Part shown: positions 16,419 to 24,894 of the stretch, piece by piece
Layout of the letters: each line of letters starts with the position of its first letter
How positions within the stretch are numbered: position 1 is the first letter of the stretch
Assembly (NCBI GenBank): GCA_900549545.1
Contig: URPA01000001.1
Coordinates: 173,972-237,971 of the forward strand
Source: an uncultured Eubacteriales bacterium
GTDB taxonomy: Bacteria > Bacillota > Clostridia > Oscillospirales > Oscillospiraceae
Length of the DNA: 64,000 nt
Direction of reading: 5' to 3'
The notes under the pieces: model-generated
Told to the model about the DNA's origin: nothing
The model's database searches: none
What the model saw: only the letters and a program-made list of their open reading frames with translations
Made by a program: the position numbers and the translations under genes

Positions 16419-17831
16419 GTGGTTTTCAGCAGTACAGTTTTTATCTTTTTCTTTTTGCCCGCCGTCCTGCTTGTGTATTTTTTCGCGCCAAAAGGACTTA
16501 AAAACCTTGTCCTTTTCATTTTCAGTCTGATTTTTTACTTCTGGAGTGAGCCGGTCTATATTCTTATCATGCTGTTTTCAACAGTGTTTGACTATTCAAA
16601 CGGACTGCTGATAGAGCGGTTTCGATCAAAGGAAAAATCCGGCGCGGCCAAAGCGGTGCTGATTTGCTCGGTAGTCGGAAATCTGGGGATTTTGGGCTTT
16701 TTTAAATATCACAACTTTTTCGTTGAAAATATAAATTCCGTATTTGGGGCGGAGCTTCCGCTTATAAGCCTCGCCCTGCCGATAGGCATCTCCTTCTACA
16801 CTTTTCAGACCATGTCCTACACGATAGATGTGTATAGAGGCGAGGTAAGCGCGCAGAGAAATATTATCAGCTTTGGCGCTTATGTCACCATGTTCCCCCA
16901 GCTTGTCGCCGGGCCTATCGTGCAGTATAAAGACATTGAAGCGCGGCTCAATTCCCGCCGAACAGAGCTAAGCGGATTTTTTTATGGGGTAAAGCGCTTT
17001 ATCGCGGGTCTTGCGAAAAAAGTCCTGCTTGCAAACAATATCGGTCTGCTGTGGGAGCAGATCTCTGGCGGGTCTTTAAGCGCTCTTAGCGTGAGCGAGG
17101 CATGGCTCGGAGCCATCGCCTTTTCCTTTCAGATTTTCTTTGACTTTTCCGGGTATTCGGATATGGCCTTCGGGCTCGGGCATATGTTTGGATTCAGCTT
17201 CCGTGAAAACTTTAATTATCCCTATTGCTCCCGCAGTATAACCGAATTCTGGCGCAGATGGCATATTTCCCTGGGGAGCTGGTTCAGGGACTATGTATAC
17301 ATCCCCCTTGGCGGAAACCGTAAAGGCTTGCCGCGCCAGCTTTTTAATATTCTGATCGTATGGTGCCTGACCGGCTTCTGGCATGGCGCAAGCTGGAATT
17401 TTGTCCTCTGGGGTCTGTATTTTGGCCTGCTGCTGATTATAGAAAAGGCATTTTTGCTTAAACGCCTGTCCCGGCACAAGGTTTTCTCGCATATATATAC
17501 GCTTTTTCTTGTGGTAATAAGCTGGGTTATCTTCGCCTTTGACGATGTAAGCGATGTTGGGCTGTACCTCAAGACAATGTTTGGCCTCAGCGAATCGGGG
17601 ATTCTTTCCGCTCATACGCTCTATTATCTCTCTTCAAACGCTGCGGTGCTGCTTGCCTGCGGGCTGTTCAGCACGGAGCTTTTCAAAAAAGCTCGGCTGT
17701 CTGATGGGAACAGAGCATATTATTATTCCTCAAAAGCCGTGAAATTCGCCGCCTATGCTGCTGTGTTTTTTATAAGCGTCAGTTTTTTGGTAAGCGATTC
17801 GTATAATCCGTTTTTGTATTTCAGGTTTTAA
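16419..17831 (+). CDS. MBOAT family O-acyltransferase (AlgI/PatA/DltB-like)
   Basis: 470-residue polytopic membrane acyltransferase with about ten hydrophobic segments. Signature stretches are FRENFNYPYCSRSITEFWRRWH (family region, conserved His in RRWHISLG), WFRDYVYIPLGGNRKG and the catalytic His in CLTGFWHGASWNF. The family moves acyl groups across the membrane for acetylation of alginate, peptidoglycan or teichoic acids. The start is GTG at 16419 behind GGAGGA. The downstream DHHW protein is the usual partner that completes transfer outside the membrane. Polymer substrate unknown. Confidence 0.9.
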   Translation: MVFSSTVFIFFFLPAVLLVYFFAPKGLKNLVLFIFSLIFYFWSEPVYILIMLFSTVFDYSNGLLIERFRSKEKSGAAKAVLICSVVGNLGILGFFKYHNFFVENINSVFGAELPLISLALPIGISFYTFQTMSYTIDVYRGEVSAQRNIISFGAYVTMFPQLVAGPIVQYKDIEARLNSRRTELSGFFYGVKRFIAGLAKKVLLANNIGLLWEQISGGSLSALSVSEAWLGAIAFSFQIFFDFSGYSDMAFGLGHMFGFSFRENFNYPYCSRSITEFWRRWHISLGSWFRDYVYIPLGGNRKGLPRQLFNILIVWCLTGFWHGASWNFVLWGLYFGLLLIIEKAFLLKRLSRHKVFSHIYTLFLVVISWVIFAFDDVSDVGLYLKTMFGLSESGILSAHTLYYLSSNAAVLLACGLFSTELFKKARLSDGNRAYYYSSKAVKFAAYAAVFFISVSFLVSDSYNPFLYFRF

Positions 17832-17841
17832 AAGATACTCA

Positions 17842-18987
17842 ATGATGAAAAAATATTATCAAATTTGCGCTATTGTGCTTTTTGTTGCGGTTTTGTTCTG
17901 CGTTCCGGTGTGCTTTTTCTTGCAAGACGACAAAGAATTTTCCGAAAATGAAAACCGCTATCTTGCCCAAAGGCCTGATATGTCAGCCGAGGATGTACTG
18001 TCCGGGGAATTTATGGAGGACACGGAGCAGTATATAAACGACCAGTTCCCCCAAAAGGACTTTTGGACAGGCTTCAAGTCTGATCTGCTCCGCTTGACTG
18101 GCAGCAGAGAAATCGGCGGCGTTTATCTGGCAAAGGATGGATATCTGATCGAAAAGTGGCTCCCGGAGGACTTTGACAGGCAGCTTCTCGCGGCAAATAC
18201 GGAGACGGTTTCGTCCTTCGCCGCGCTCCATCCCGAGCAAAAAGTCTCGCTCATGCTCGTCCCCACGGCGGGCATGATATTGGGCGATAAACTGCCAAAG
18301 GGCGCGCCAATGTTCGATCAGGAAATCGCCTATGAGATTGTGCGTGAGAATCTTGACGGTGCAGACCTTGTGGATTTGAATCCCCTGTTCATTCAACACA
18401 GCGCGGAGGCGCTGTATTATAAAACCGATCACCACTGGACAAGCCGCGGCGCGTTTCTGGCCTATTGCGCCTGGTGCGAGATGAACGGTCAAAGCGCGGA
18501 TAGCGACGATTTTGAAATTGAGACCGTGACCGCTGAATTTCAGGGCACACTTCATTCAAAGGTTCTCGGCACTCACTGCCCTTTTGACAGTATCGAGCTA
18601 TACCGGAGAAAAGATGAACTTCCCTGCCATGTCGAATTTAACTTTGGAAAGACGCACAGCGAAACTGTTTTCGCCATGGACAGGCTTTCTCAGAAGGACA
18701 AATATCAGGTGTTCCTGAACGGAAATCACCCGGAAATCACAATAAAAACCGCCCAGACAAACGGCAAACATCTTCTTATGATAAAGGACTCCTTCGCCAA
18801 TGCCTTTATCCCATTTCTCATTGGCGACTATGAGACTATCCACATCATTGACCCGCGTTACTATTATGGGAACATTGATGAATACATTGCTGAAAATGAT
18901 ATAACACAGTGTCTGTTTCTATACAACATAAAAAACTTCTGCGAGGACAAGAACATTTCCTTGCTCTCTCAAGTAAACGCTGAATAA
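17842..18987 (+). CDS. DHHW/AlgX-AlgJ-like extracytoplasmic acetylation protein
   Basis: 381-residue protein with an N-terminal signal anchor (about 5-28) and an extracytoplasmic SGNH-like domain. The diagnostic TDHHWTSRG carries the DHHW motif, YLAQRP follows the anchor, and MIKDSFANAFIPFL carries the expected late Ser. This family pairs with MBOAT proteins to O-acetylate exported polysaccharide. It starts ten bases after the MBOAT gene, and a terminator follows. Substrate not determinable. Confidence 0.85.
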   Translation: MMKKYYQICAIVLFVAVLFCVPVCFFLQDDKEFSENENRYLAQRPDMSAEDVLSGEFMEDTEQYINDQFPQKDFWTGFKSDLLRLTGSREIGGVYLAKDGYLIEKWLPEDFDRQLLAANTETVSSFAALHPEQKVSLMLVPTAGMILGDKLPKGAPMFDQEIAYEIVRENLDGADLVDLNPLFIQHSAEALYYKTDHHWTSRGAFLAYCAWCEMNGQSADSDDFEIETVTAEFQGTLHSKVLGTHCPFDSIELYRRKDELPCHVEFNFGKTHSETVFAMDRLSQKDKYQVFLNGNHPEITIKTAQTNGKHLLMIKDSFANAFIPFLIGDYETIHIIDPRYYYGNIDEYIAENDITQCLFLYNIKNFCEDKNISLLSQVNAE

Positions 18988-19035
18988 ACTGACTGCGGCA
19001 TCTTGCGGATTCAATCATCGTTTACTCAAAAGCAT

Positions 19036-19086
19036 AAAAAAGTCAAAACCTCCGACCGAGTCCGGCCGAAGGCTTTGACTTTTTTA
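19036..19086. terminator. Convergent terminator between the envelope cluster and xerD
   Basis: An A-run and AGTCAAA (from 19036) pair with TTTGACT followed by TTTTTT (to 19085), with a GC-rich inner part. The symmetrical A and T runs allow use in both directions: for the + strand DHHW gene and the - strand xerD. Confidence 0.75.
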
Positions 19087-19088
19087 TT

Positions 19089-19979
19089 TCATGCTCTGGG
19101 GTGAGCCTTGTTGTAGACGTCTTTAAGCTGCTTTTTGACAAGCTGAGAATAAATCTGGGTGGAGGATATATCGGCGTGTCCCATCATCTCCTGTATGGCG
19201 TGGATATCGGCGCCGTTTTCCAGCAGATGCGCCGCGAAGGAGTGACGCAGAGTGTGGGGAGTGATGTCCTTCTCGATGTTGGCCTTTTTCTGGTAGTATT
19301 TGATAAGCTTCCAGAAGCCCTGACGGGACATGCGCTCACCGTTTACGTTGACAAAGAGCGAAGGCTCATCCGGCACGGCTATCATCTGGGGTCTGACAAG
19401 GTCTATATACTCAGTCAGCGCCTTTATGGCGGCGGGATACATTGGTATGTAGCGCTCCTTATTCTTGCTGCGGCAGCGGATTATACCAGCGGAGAGATTC
19501 ACGTCACTTATATCAAGGTCGATAAGCTCCGTCACCCTTATGCCGGTAGCGTACAGCAGCTCAAGCATGGCTTTGTCGCGGTAGCCCTTGGCGTCGATGC
19601 ACTTAGGCTGGTCCAAAAGCAGCTCCACCTCTTTGCTGGTGAGTATCTCGGGCAGCTTATGGGTGCTCTTTTCCGTGCTTATCTTTGTGGCGGGATTGGC
19701 CTTTACGATCTGTTTTATGCACAGCTGAGTATACATGCTTTTTATTGAAGCAACGCTTCTTGAGATAGTGGCGGCGGATTTGCCCTTTCCTTTCAGCCAC
19801 TGCGTGTATTGCTGTACATCGGGCTGCTGTACTGTGTCGATGCTCAGGTCGGTGTTTGTTTCGAGATATTCACTAAACTGCCTGACATCGCGGAGATAAG
19901 AATTGACGGTATTTGCGGAGGCCTTCTTCTCCTCCACAAGATACTTTTCAAAAATCTCCAAACACTGAGAGTTCTGCAT
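19089..19979 (-). CDS. xerD: Site-specific tyrosine recombinase XerD
   Basis: 296-residue recombinase of typical XerD length. The core-binding domain is about 1-105. Catalytic residues are Arg148 (GIRVTEL), a Lys in RSKNKER (172-174), His242 and Arg245 (PHTLRH), His268 (MGHADISSTQ) and the Tyr277 nucleophile. The ATG at 19979 is chosen because AGGAGGG lies seven bases upstream and it gives the family length; a longer frame begins inside the spoIIM-like gene region. The spoIIM-xerD neighbourhood matches Bacillus gene order. The likely substrate is the chromosomal dif site; the candidate at 2890-2917 lies 17 kb away. Confidence 0.9.
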   Translation of the reverse strand: MQNSQCLEIFEKYLVEEKKASANTVNSYLRDVRQFSEYLETNTDLSIDTVQQPDVQQYTQWLKGKGKSAATISRSVASIKSMYTQLCIKQIVKANPATKISTEKSTHKLPEILTSKEVELLLDQPKCIDAKGYRDKAMLELLYATGIRVTELIDLDISDVNLSAGIIRCRSKNKERYIPMYPAAIKALTEYIDLVRPQMIAVPDEPSLFVNVNGERMSRQGFWKLIKYYQKKANIEKDITPHTLRHSFAAHLLENGADIHAIQEMMGHADISSTQIYSQLVKKQLKDVYNKAHPRA

Positions 19980-20001
19980 CAGCAAGCCCTCCTTTCTCTG
20001 T

Positions 20002-20517
20002 CTATAATCTGAGTATGATATAAAAAGCCAGCGCCATAAAAACAATGGCTATTGCCAGCGGTAAAAACGCTTTTGAGTATTCCGCCCTTGCGCTCTCTCC
20101 GCAGCGCTCAAATGCTCTTGATAGCATCCCGCAGCAGCGCAGGCCGCCGTGGCTGAGCACAAAATATCCGGGTGTAAACACCGCGCAGAGGATAAGCGTG
20201 CTTTTATCAAGCGCCCCGCTGTCAAGATACGCTGACACTATCTCCTCTGCCAGAAAGCCAACATAGGCTCCTGCCAGCAGAGCACAGACCGGGAGCAGAG
20301 CAAAGCCCACCGGAAGCCCTGTAAAGGCCAGAGCCAGCAGTGAGAGCAGAGCGAAAACCGCCATGCTTATCTCAATCCCCGGCGGCGCTTCAATAAAGCT
20401 GCTTACAACGCTCTTTCCAGGCAACGAGCCGACAAGAAAAAAAATAAATATCAGCGCGCGGAAAAGCCCGTCCCTGCCGTTAAACCTGTCAACTGCTTCA
20501 GCTTCCATATTTTCCAT
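20002..20517 (-). CDS. SpoIIM-like integral membrane protein
   Basis: 171-residue polytopic membrane protein with about four or five hydrophobic segments (about 17-35, 48-80, 105-125 and 148-171). Sequence similarity to SpoIIM, the SpoIIDMP engulfment subunit, is weak by eye; the name rests mainly on topology, size and the position directly upstream of xerD, as spoIIM and xerD are neighbours in Bacillus. It is shorter than B. subtilis SpoIIM (about 214 residues). The ATG at 20517 follows an inverted repeat at 20529-20578. Confidence 0.45.
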   Translation of the reverse strand: MENMEAEAVDRFNGRDGLFRALIFIFFLVGSLPGKSVVSSFIEAPPGIEISMAVFALLSLLALAFTGLPVGFALLPVCALLAGAYVGFLAEEIVSAYLDSGALDKSTLILCAVFTPGYFVLSHGGLRCCGMLSRAFERCGESARAEYSKAFLPLAIAIVFMALAFYIILRL

Positions 20518-20528
20518 GCTCTTGGAAA

Positions 20529-20578
20529 TTGTTACAGTAAATAACTTTTTGATTTACATAACGGGGTTGCTGTAACAA
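20529..20578. repeat. Inverted repeat upstream of the spoIIM-like gene
   Basis: TTGTTACAG (20529-20537) is repeated inverted as CTGTAACAA (20570-20578), just upstream of the 20517 start. A similar GGTTACAAA occurs near 20654. It could be an operator, but no regulator is identified. The rest of the AT-rich gap (20518-20776) shows no gene. Confidence 0.35.
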
Positions 20579-20776
20579 TATATTACATTTTCGCAAAATT
20601 TTCAAGTCCTTTTTTCATTATTTTTTAGATTTTTTTATTTTTATGTTAACTCTGGTTACAAATAGGCGCAAATTATAGTCGATTCTAAGCCTGCAAAACC
20701 AGCCGCGGCACTATATCTTGTGGAGAAAAATCTTTTTTCGGTTAATATTATTTTTCGATTATGTAACCTCTTCTCT

Positions 20777-21202
20777 TTACCGGCTGCGTTTGGGGTCGAC
20801 GCGGTTTTTCCTGGCCTTGTTTTTCCTGCCGGAAAAAAAGAACGCGCCAAAAATGCAACCTGTCAGCGTAAAGGACACGACGCTCAAAACACCACCGGAG
20901 GATAGGTCCGCGCCTTTTACTATGAAGCCCACAGTCAGCAGCAGAATGATTATTACCACAGCCGTTAAGGCCCCGGCCAGAATACCGCCGCCGCTTTTTC
21001 TCGCTGCCGCTGCCCCGGAAATTGCGGCGATAACAAAGCTTAAGCCGGAGCTTATATAGCCCATTGCGCCCTCGCCGACCCCGGCTTTAAGGCAGATGAG
21101 TGACGCAAGCGGCAGCAAAACCGCCGCGCTTATTCCCCACGCAAGGCCGCCGTAAAGTAAAAAGCGCATATCCTTCTTTTGTATGGCATTGCTTTTTGGC
21201 AT
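20777..21202 (-). CDS. TIGR04086-like small membrane protein
   Basis: 141-residue protein with four hydrophobic segments and a basic C-terminal tail (FFFSGRKNKARKNRV). It resembles the TIGR04086/YrzE family of four-helix membrane proteins common in sporulating Firmicutes; function unknown. The ATG at 21202 is preferred to one at 21223 because GGGAGGTG lies close upstream. That Shine-Dalgarno lies in the 3' arm of the 21210-21240 hairpin, so read-through mRNA from the desulfidase gene would have it masked. Confidence 0.7.
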   Translation of the reverse strand: MPKSNAIQKKDMRFLLYGGLAWGISAAVLLPLASLICLKAGVGEGAMGYISSGLSFVIAAISGAAAARKSGGGILAGALTAVVIIILLLTVGFIVKGADLSSGGVLSVVSFTLTGCIFGAFFFSGRKNKARKNRVDPKRSR

Positions 21203-21209
21203 AAAAACA

Positions 21210-21240
21210 CCTCCCGATATCAAAGAATATTATCGGGAGG
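21210..21240 (-). terminator. Hairpin combining terminator and ribosome-binding-site masking
   Basis: CCTCCCGATA (21210-21219) pairs with TATCGGGAGG (21231-21240). On the minus strand TGTTTTT follows, so it can terminate the desulfidase transcript; its 3' arm is also the ribosome-binding site of the next gene. Confidence 0.6.
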
Positions 21241-21257
21241 CGGTCAGAATAACCTGA

Positions 21258-22529
21258 TTATTTTGTCATAAGATCAATTATAGTTTTGTCAGTCTCTCTC
21301 ATGCCCTCTTTACCGAGGACATTTATGTTCTTTATGGTGTTCTCAACGCCCTTGAGGACTATCCCGTCCCCGCCGAAAAACTCCTGCCCTTCATCGTACA
21401 TCTCCATAGCCAGCAGCCCGCAGTCAACCGCCATGGCGATTTTCGCGGCACAGCTGGGCTTCGCCCCGTCACAGACCATGCCGGAGGTGACGGCGAGGGT
21501 ATTGACTATGGCGTGGGATATGGAATCCAGATCCCCGCCTTTGAGGTAAGAGATAGCGGCACCGGCGGCGGCACCCGCGCTGACCGCGCCGCAGAAGGCG
21601 GAAAGCCGGCCTATACCGTGCTTGAGGTGGATTGCGATGAGATTTGATATGGCGAGGGCTCTGTACAACTTCTCCCCGTATATTCCCAGCTCCATGGCGT
21701 ACTCCACCACCGGGACGGACACGGTTATGCCCTGATTGCCGCTGCCGGAGTTAATTATAACAGGCAGCTCGCACCCGCCCATGCGCGCATCAGATGCAGC
21801 GGCGGCTTTCGCCCTTGCGAGCATATGCACATCCCCGCCGTTTAACATGAGAACCTTGCCGATATTGGCGCCGTATTCGCCTTTCAGGCCCTCCTCGGCA
21901 ATAGTGCAGTTATATTTTATCTGCCTGTCAAAAAGCTCTCTGACATCATGAATATCGACCGAGCAGGCAAAATCATATATCCCCTCCACGGAGAGCGCAT
22001 CATAGTCAAGCCCAACCAGAGCCGCAGGGCTGATTGGATTATCCTCAAAAAGAACCTCACCATTCTTTTCTATTCGGGCAATCCCCGTATGGTGGTTGAT
22101 TATGCGCACCGAAGCCGTATCCTCCCCCGCCCAGACGTGGACAGTGATATCAAGGGGCAGGTCGCTGTCGGCGGCCTTGAGCTTAATGGGCGTTGCGCTT
22201 ATATACTCTTCAAGGGCGCGCTTGTCCTCGGCGGAAACACCTGAAATGACCTCCAGTCCCTTGTCCGGGTGCCCTGCGATTATTCCAACGGCGGCCGCGG
22301 CATTGACGCCCCGCCTGCCGTCCGTATTCGGCACGACAACGCTTTTAACGTTCTTAATAATGTTCCCGCTGGCTACAACCTCAACGCGCTCAGGGAGCTT
22401 TCCAAGGGTATCTCTGGCAATGGCCGCACAGTAGGCAATGGCAATCGGCTCCGTGCAGCCCATGGCCGGCACAAGCTCTTTTTCAAGAATATCCAGATAT
22501 GTCTTGTAGACGCTGCTGCTTCTTTCCAT
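21258..22529 (-). CDS. L-cysteine desulfidase / UPF0597 (CyuA, YhaM) family
   Basis: 423-residue cytosolic Fe-S enzyme of the serine-dehydratase-alpha-like family. It probably converts cysteine to pyruvate, ammonia and sulfide. The likely Fe-S ligands are Cys25 in PAMGCTEPIA, Cys in SAFCGAVSAGAAAG and the two Cys in GMVCDGAKPSCAAK. GSGNQGITVSVPVVEYA is strongly conserved in the family. Full length. No transporter is adjacent, so it appears to stand alone. Confidence 0.88.
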   Translation of the reverse strand: MERSSSVYKTYLDILEKELVPAMGCTEPIAIAYCAAIARDTLGKLPERVEVVASGNIIKNVKSVVVPNTDGRRGVNAAAAVGIIAGHPDKGLEVISGVSAEDKRALEEYISATPIKLKAADSDLPLDITVHVWAGEDTASVRIINHHTGIARIEKNGEVLFEDNPISPAALVGLDYDALSVEGIYDFACSVDIHDVRELFDRQIKYNCTIAEEGLKGEYGANIGKVLMLNGGDVHMLARAKAAAASDARMGGCELPVIINSGSGNQGITVSVPVVEYAMELGIYGEKLYRALAISNLIAIHLKHGIGRLSAFCGAVSAGAAAGAAISYLKGGDLDSISHAIVNTLAVTSGMVCDGAKPSCAAKIAMAVDCGLLAMEMYDEGQEFFGGDGIVLKGVENTIKNINVLGKEGMRETDKTIIDLMTK

Positions 22530-22731
22530 GGCTAAACCCCCACATTATTTTTTATTTAATTCTATCATGAAAACAAGTCACGGTTCAACCGAAAAAGCCT
22601 TGATTTTCCGCTCTTTACATTCGAGTTTGTACTTAGGGCATTACTAAAGCTAATTACTGGCGGACAAATTTTCCTGTCTGATAATAAGCGCCCTGAAACA
22701 AGCATAGTATGTACGGCAAGGAGTGATGAGC

Positions 22732-23499
22732 TTGTTAGATTTAAGGCAATTTAAGCAAAAATACGGCAAGATATTTTCAGCGCTGGGGCTGGTGCTGGTG
22801 GTTGTTATGATATTCTGGGCGGTGAACAGCCCGGCAATAGTTGGCGCCTCCGCGTCGGAAAGAAGGCTCCCGGTTTACTGGGTGCAGCGGGATGACAAGG
22901 TGGTGGCGCTGTCTTTTGACGCTGCCTGGGGAAATGAGGACACACAGCAGCTTATAGACATTCTCAATAAATACAAGATAAACACGACCTTCTTTGTCGT
23001 GGGCGACTGGGTAGATAAGTATCCGGAGTCTGTGAAGGCGCTATCCGATAACGGCAATGAGGTCATGAACCATTCTCTGAACCACGCCCATTTCTCCTCG
23101 CTGAGCAGTGATGAGATTGTGGCGGATATCACGGCATGCAATGAGAAAATCGCCGCCATAACCGGCGTAACACCCACTCTGTTTCGCTGCCCCTACGGGG
23201 AATACGACGACCATGTTGTCAGCGCTGTCACCGGTATGGGCATGACCGCCGTGCAGTGGAACATAGACAGCCTTGACTGGAAGGGCATCTCAGCCGAGGA
23301 GATTCAAAAGCGCGTACTAAAAAACATAGAGCCTGGCAGCATTATCCTCTTCCATAACGCCGCGGAGAATACCCCAGAGGCACTGCCGGGCATAATCGAG
23401 TCCCTGCTGGCAGACGGGTATAAAATCGTCCCCATATCCCAGATTCTTCTAACCGGGGAATACACTCTTGATAATACCGGCCGCCAATGTCCAAAATAA
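22732..23499 (+). CDS. pdaB: Polysaccharide deacetylase, PdaB-like
   Basis: 255-residue NodB-domain protein anchored by an N-terminal membrane segment (about 16-38). In place of TFDDG it has ALSFDAAWGNEDT, the arrangement seen in sporulation PdaB; HSLNH and FRCPYGEYD follow, and LFHNAAENT supplies the late conserved His. PdaB is needed to maintain spore cortex in Bacillus. A perfect AAGGAGTGAT at 22718-22727 is eight bases before TTG 22732, making TTG the best start; ATG 22726 and GTG 22723 are too close to the Shine-Dalgarno. It has its own terminator. Confidence 0.85.
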   Translation: MLDLRQFKQKYGKIFSALGLVLVVVMIFWAVNSPAIVGASASERRLPVYWVQRDDKVVALSFDAAWGNEDTQQLIDILNKYKINTTFFVVGDWVDKYPESVKALSDNGNEVMNHSLNHAHFSSLSSDEIVADITACNEKIAAITGVTPTLFRCPYGEYDDHVVSAVTGMGMTAVQWNIDSLDWKGISAEEIQKRVLKNIEPGSIILFHNAAENTPEALPGIIESLLADGYKIVPISQILLTGEYTLDNTGRQCPK

Positions 23500-23503
23500 G
23501 CTC

Positions 23504-23533
23504 AAAAGCTCCCCATATTTGGGGAGCTTTTTA
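23504..23533 (+). terminator. Terminator after pdaB
   Basis: AAAAGCTCCCC (23504-23514) pairs with GGGGAGCTTTT (23521-23531), followed by further T. Confidence 0.85.
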
Positions 23534-23543
23534 ACTTCAGCTT

Positions 23544-23745
23544 GTCAAAAAAGTCCATAAGGACTTTTTTGACCGCTTCTCCCGCCGAGCGTTTTGGAAG
23601 TGTTCAAAACGCAGCTTCGCCCGAAAAGCCCGGAATACCGCCCCTTTTCTGCGGCGGGTTATTGTACACAAGGCGGGCCTTGCCCCCTCGTCCTCCCCCG
23701 CTGCTCTATTGTCGTTCCTTTGCAGCGTAGGTTTTTTTGACAGCC
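23544..23745. repeat. Hairpin-bearing intergenic element
   Basis: The gap between pdaB and the flavin reductase opens with a perfect 13-base-pair hairpin, GTCAAAAAAGTCC (23544-23556) with GGACTTTTTTGAC (23561-23573), and ends with TTTTTTTGACAGCCTC near 23732. Between them is GC-rich sequence with no supported gene. The layout resembles dispersed intergenic palindromic elements; only one copy is present here, so repetition is unproven. Confidence 0.35.
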
Positions 23746-24240
23746 TCAAACTGTATCTAAGCGGGCGTAGCCGTCAAAGGCGAAGAGATGCTTTTGGCTT
23801 TCGTCGCCGTGGATTTTGACAATCTGCGCCATGAAGAAGGTGTGATCCCCCGCCTCATGGAAGGAGTGCAGGCGGCATTCAAAGCACACGCGGCTGCGCT
23901 TTACAAGCGGCGCTGCGATACAATCGGCGCTCATGGTCTCAATGCCGAACTGGGTAATTTTATCGTTGTCTCTGCCGGAGCATCTGCCGCAGCTGAGCGC
24001 GGCGGAGCTAAGCTCCAGCGTCACAAGATTCAGGCTGAATTCCCCCTGCTCTTTTATAATTGCGCCGCTGTAGCCCTTGTTTGAAAGGCATACGCCAAGC
24101 ATTGGCGGGTGATTTGACAGATATGTCCACCACGACACCGCCATGAAGTTCTCTTTTCCCGAGGCGGATTTCGTGCCGAGCAGGGCGAAGGGACAGGGCG
24201 CGCTCATTCGCTGAGCCTGAGAGACGGTAATTTCTTTCAT
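23746..24240 (-). CDS. Flavin reductase family protein
   Basis: 164-residue FMN-binding split-barrel protein. Seen: CPFALLGTKSASGKENFMAVSWWTYLS (start of the family domain), HPPMLGVCLSN, GEFSLNLVT and the late HTFFMAQIVKIHGDE. Members reduce flavin with NAD(P)H or simply bind FMN in redox reactions. The ATG at 24240 has GGAG six bases upstream and is preferred over ATG 24252. No partner monooxygenase is adjacent. Confidence 0.88.
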   Translation of the reverse strand: MKEITVSQAQRMSAPCPFALLGTKSASGKENFMAVSWWTYLSNHPPMLGVCLSNKGYSGAIIKEQGEFSLNLVTLELSSAALSCGRCSGRDNDKITQFGIETMSADCIAAPLVKRSRVCFECRLHSFHEAGDHTFFMAQIVKIHGDESQKHLFAFDGYARLDTV

Positions 24241-24269
24241 AATAATCTCCATTCTGCTTTGATATACCT

Positions 24270-24297
24270 AAAAGCGCAGCCGACAGACTGCGCTTTT
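24270..24297 (-). terminator. Terminator after the TPR-like membrane protein gene
   Basis: AAAAGCGCAG (24270-24279) pairs with CTGCGCTTTT (24288-24297). On the minus strand the stem ends in TTTT, just after the stop of the 24304-24852 gene. Confidence 0.75.
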
Positions 24298-24303
24298 GGA
24301 TGT

Positions 24304-24852
24304 TTATTCTTCACTGATTTCGCTTAATATCCGGCTTAGCTTCGCGTACTCATCGCCGGGGCTTGACTTATAATGCTCCATAAGCTCCGCGCAGACAGCT
24401 TGGCACAGCGATGAAATATCCTCCGGAAGAAGCGAGGCATCCGCCTCTGTAATGCATTGATATGCCCCGTCATAGTCCTGCGCATCCAGCCGCTCCCGGG
24501 CAAGCTCCACAGCGGTGACGCTTTTCATCGCCTCTGCCGCCTCCAAGCCCTCTATACCGGAAAACATCTCATACGCCGCTTCATAATCTCCGGCCTGATA
24601 TAATACCCCGGCGTCGATATAAGCCTTTGTTTCAGGCTTGTATTTTTCCATCCACTGCTTTGAGATCATCAAGGTCTGCGCGGCCTTGAAATGGCCGTGG
24701 GAGGCGAGCATTTGAGATACCGCGCCGGAGAGCAGCAGCACAAAAATCAGCAGCGCAATGCCCAGCGCAACTCGCCACAGGCTCATTTTGCCTATGGTTC
24801 TGTATGTCCTGTCACGCCTTATCTTTTGATATTCGCCGTATCTGTTATCCAT
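24304..24852 (-). CDS. Membrane-anchored hypothetical with TPR-like repeats
   Basis: 182-residue protein I do not recognise by family. The first 25 residues are polar and basic, one membrane segment spans about 25-48, and the outer part consists of helical repeats with TPR-like spacing: AGVLYQAGDYEAAYEMF (about 83-99) and ERLDAQDYDGAYQCI (about 118-132). It has no catalytic motif. A scaffold role is inference. It stands between the TRAP operon and the flavin reductase gene with its own terminator. Confidence 0.7.
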   Translation of the reverse strand: MDNRYGEYQKIRRDRTYRTIGKMSLWRVALGIALLIFVLLLSGAVSQMLASHGHFKAAQTLMISKQWMEKYKPETKAYIDAGVLYQAGDYEAAYEMFSGIEGLEAAEAMKSVTAVELARERLDAQDYDGAYQCITEADASLLPEDISSLCQAVCAELMEHYKSSPGDEYAKLSRILSEISEE

Positions 24853-24894
24853 GCTTCCTCCCCCGGGTGTACGCTTTTTTACTATTATATCACA

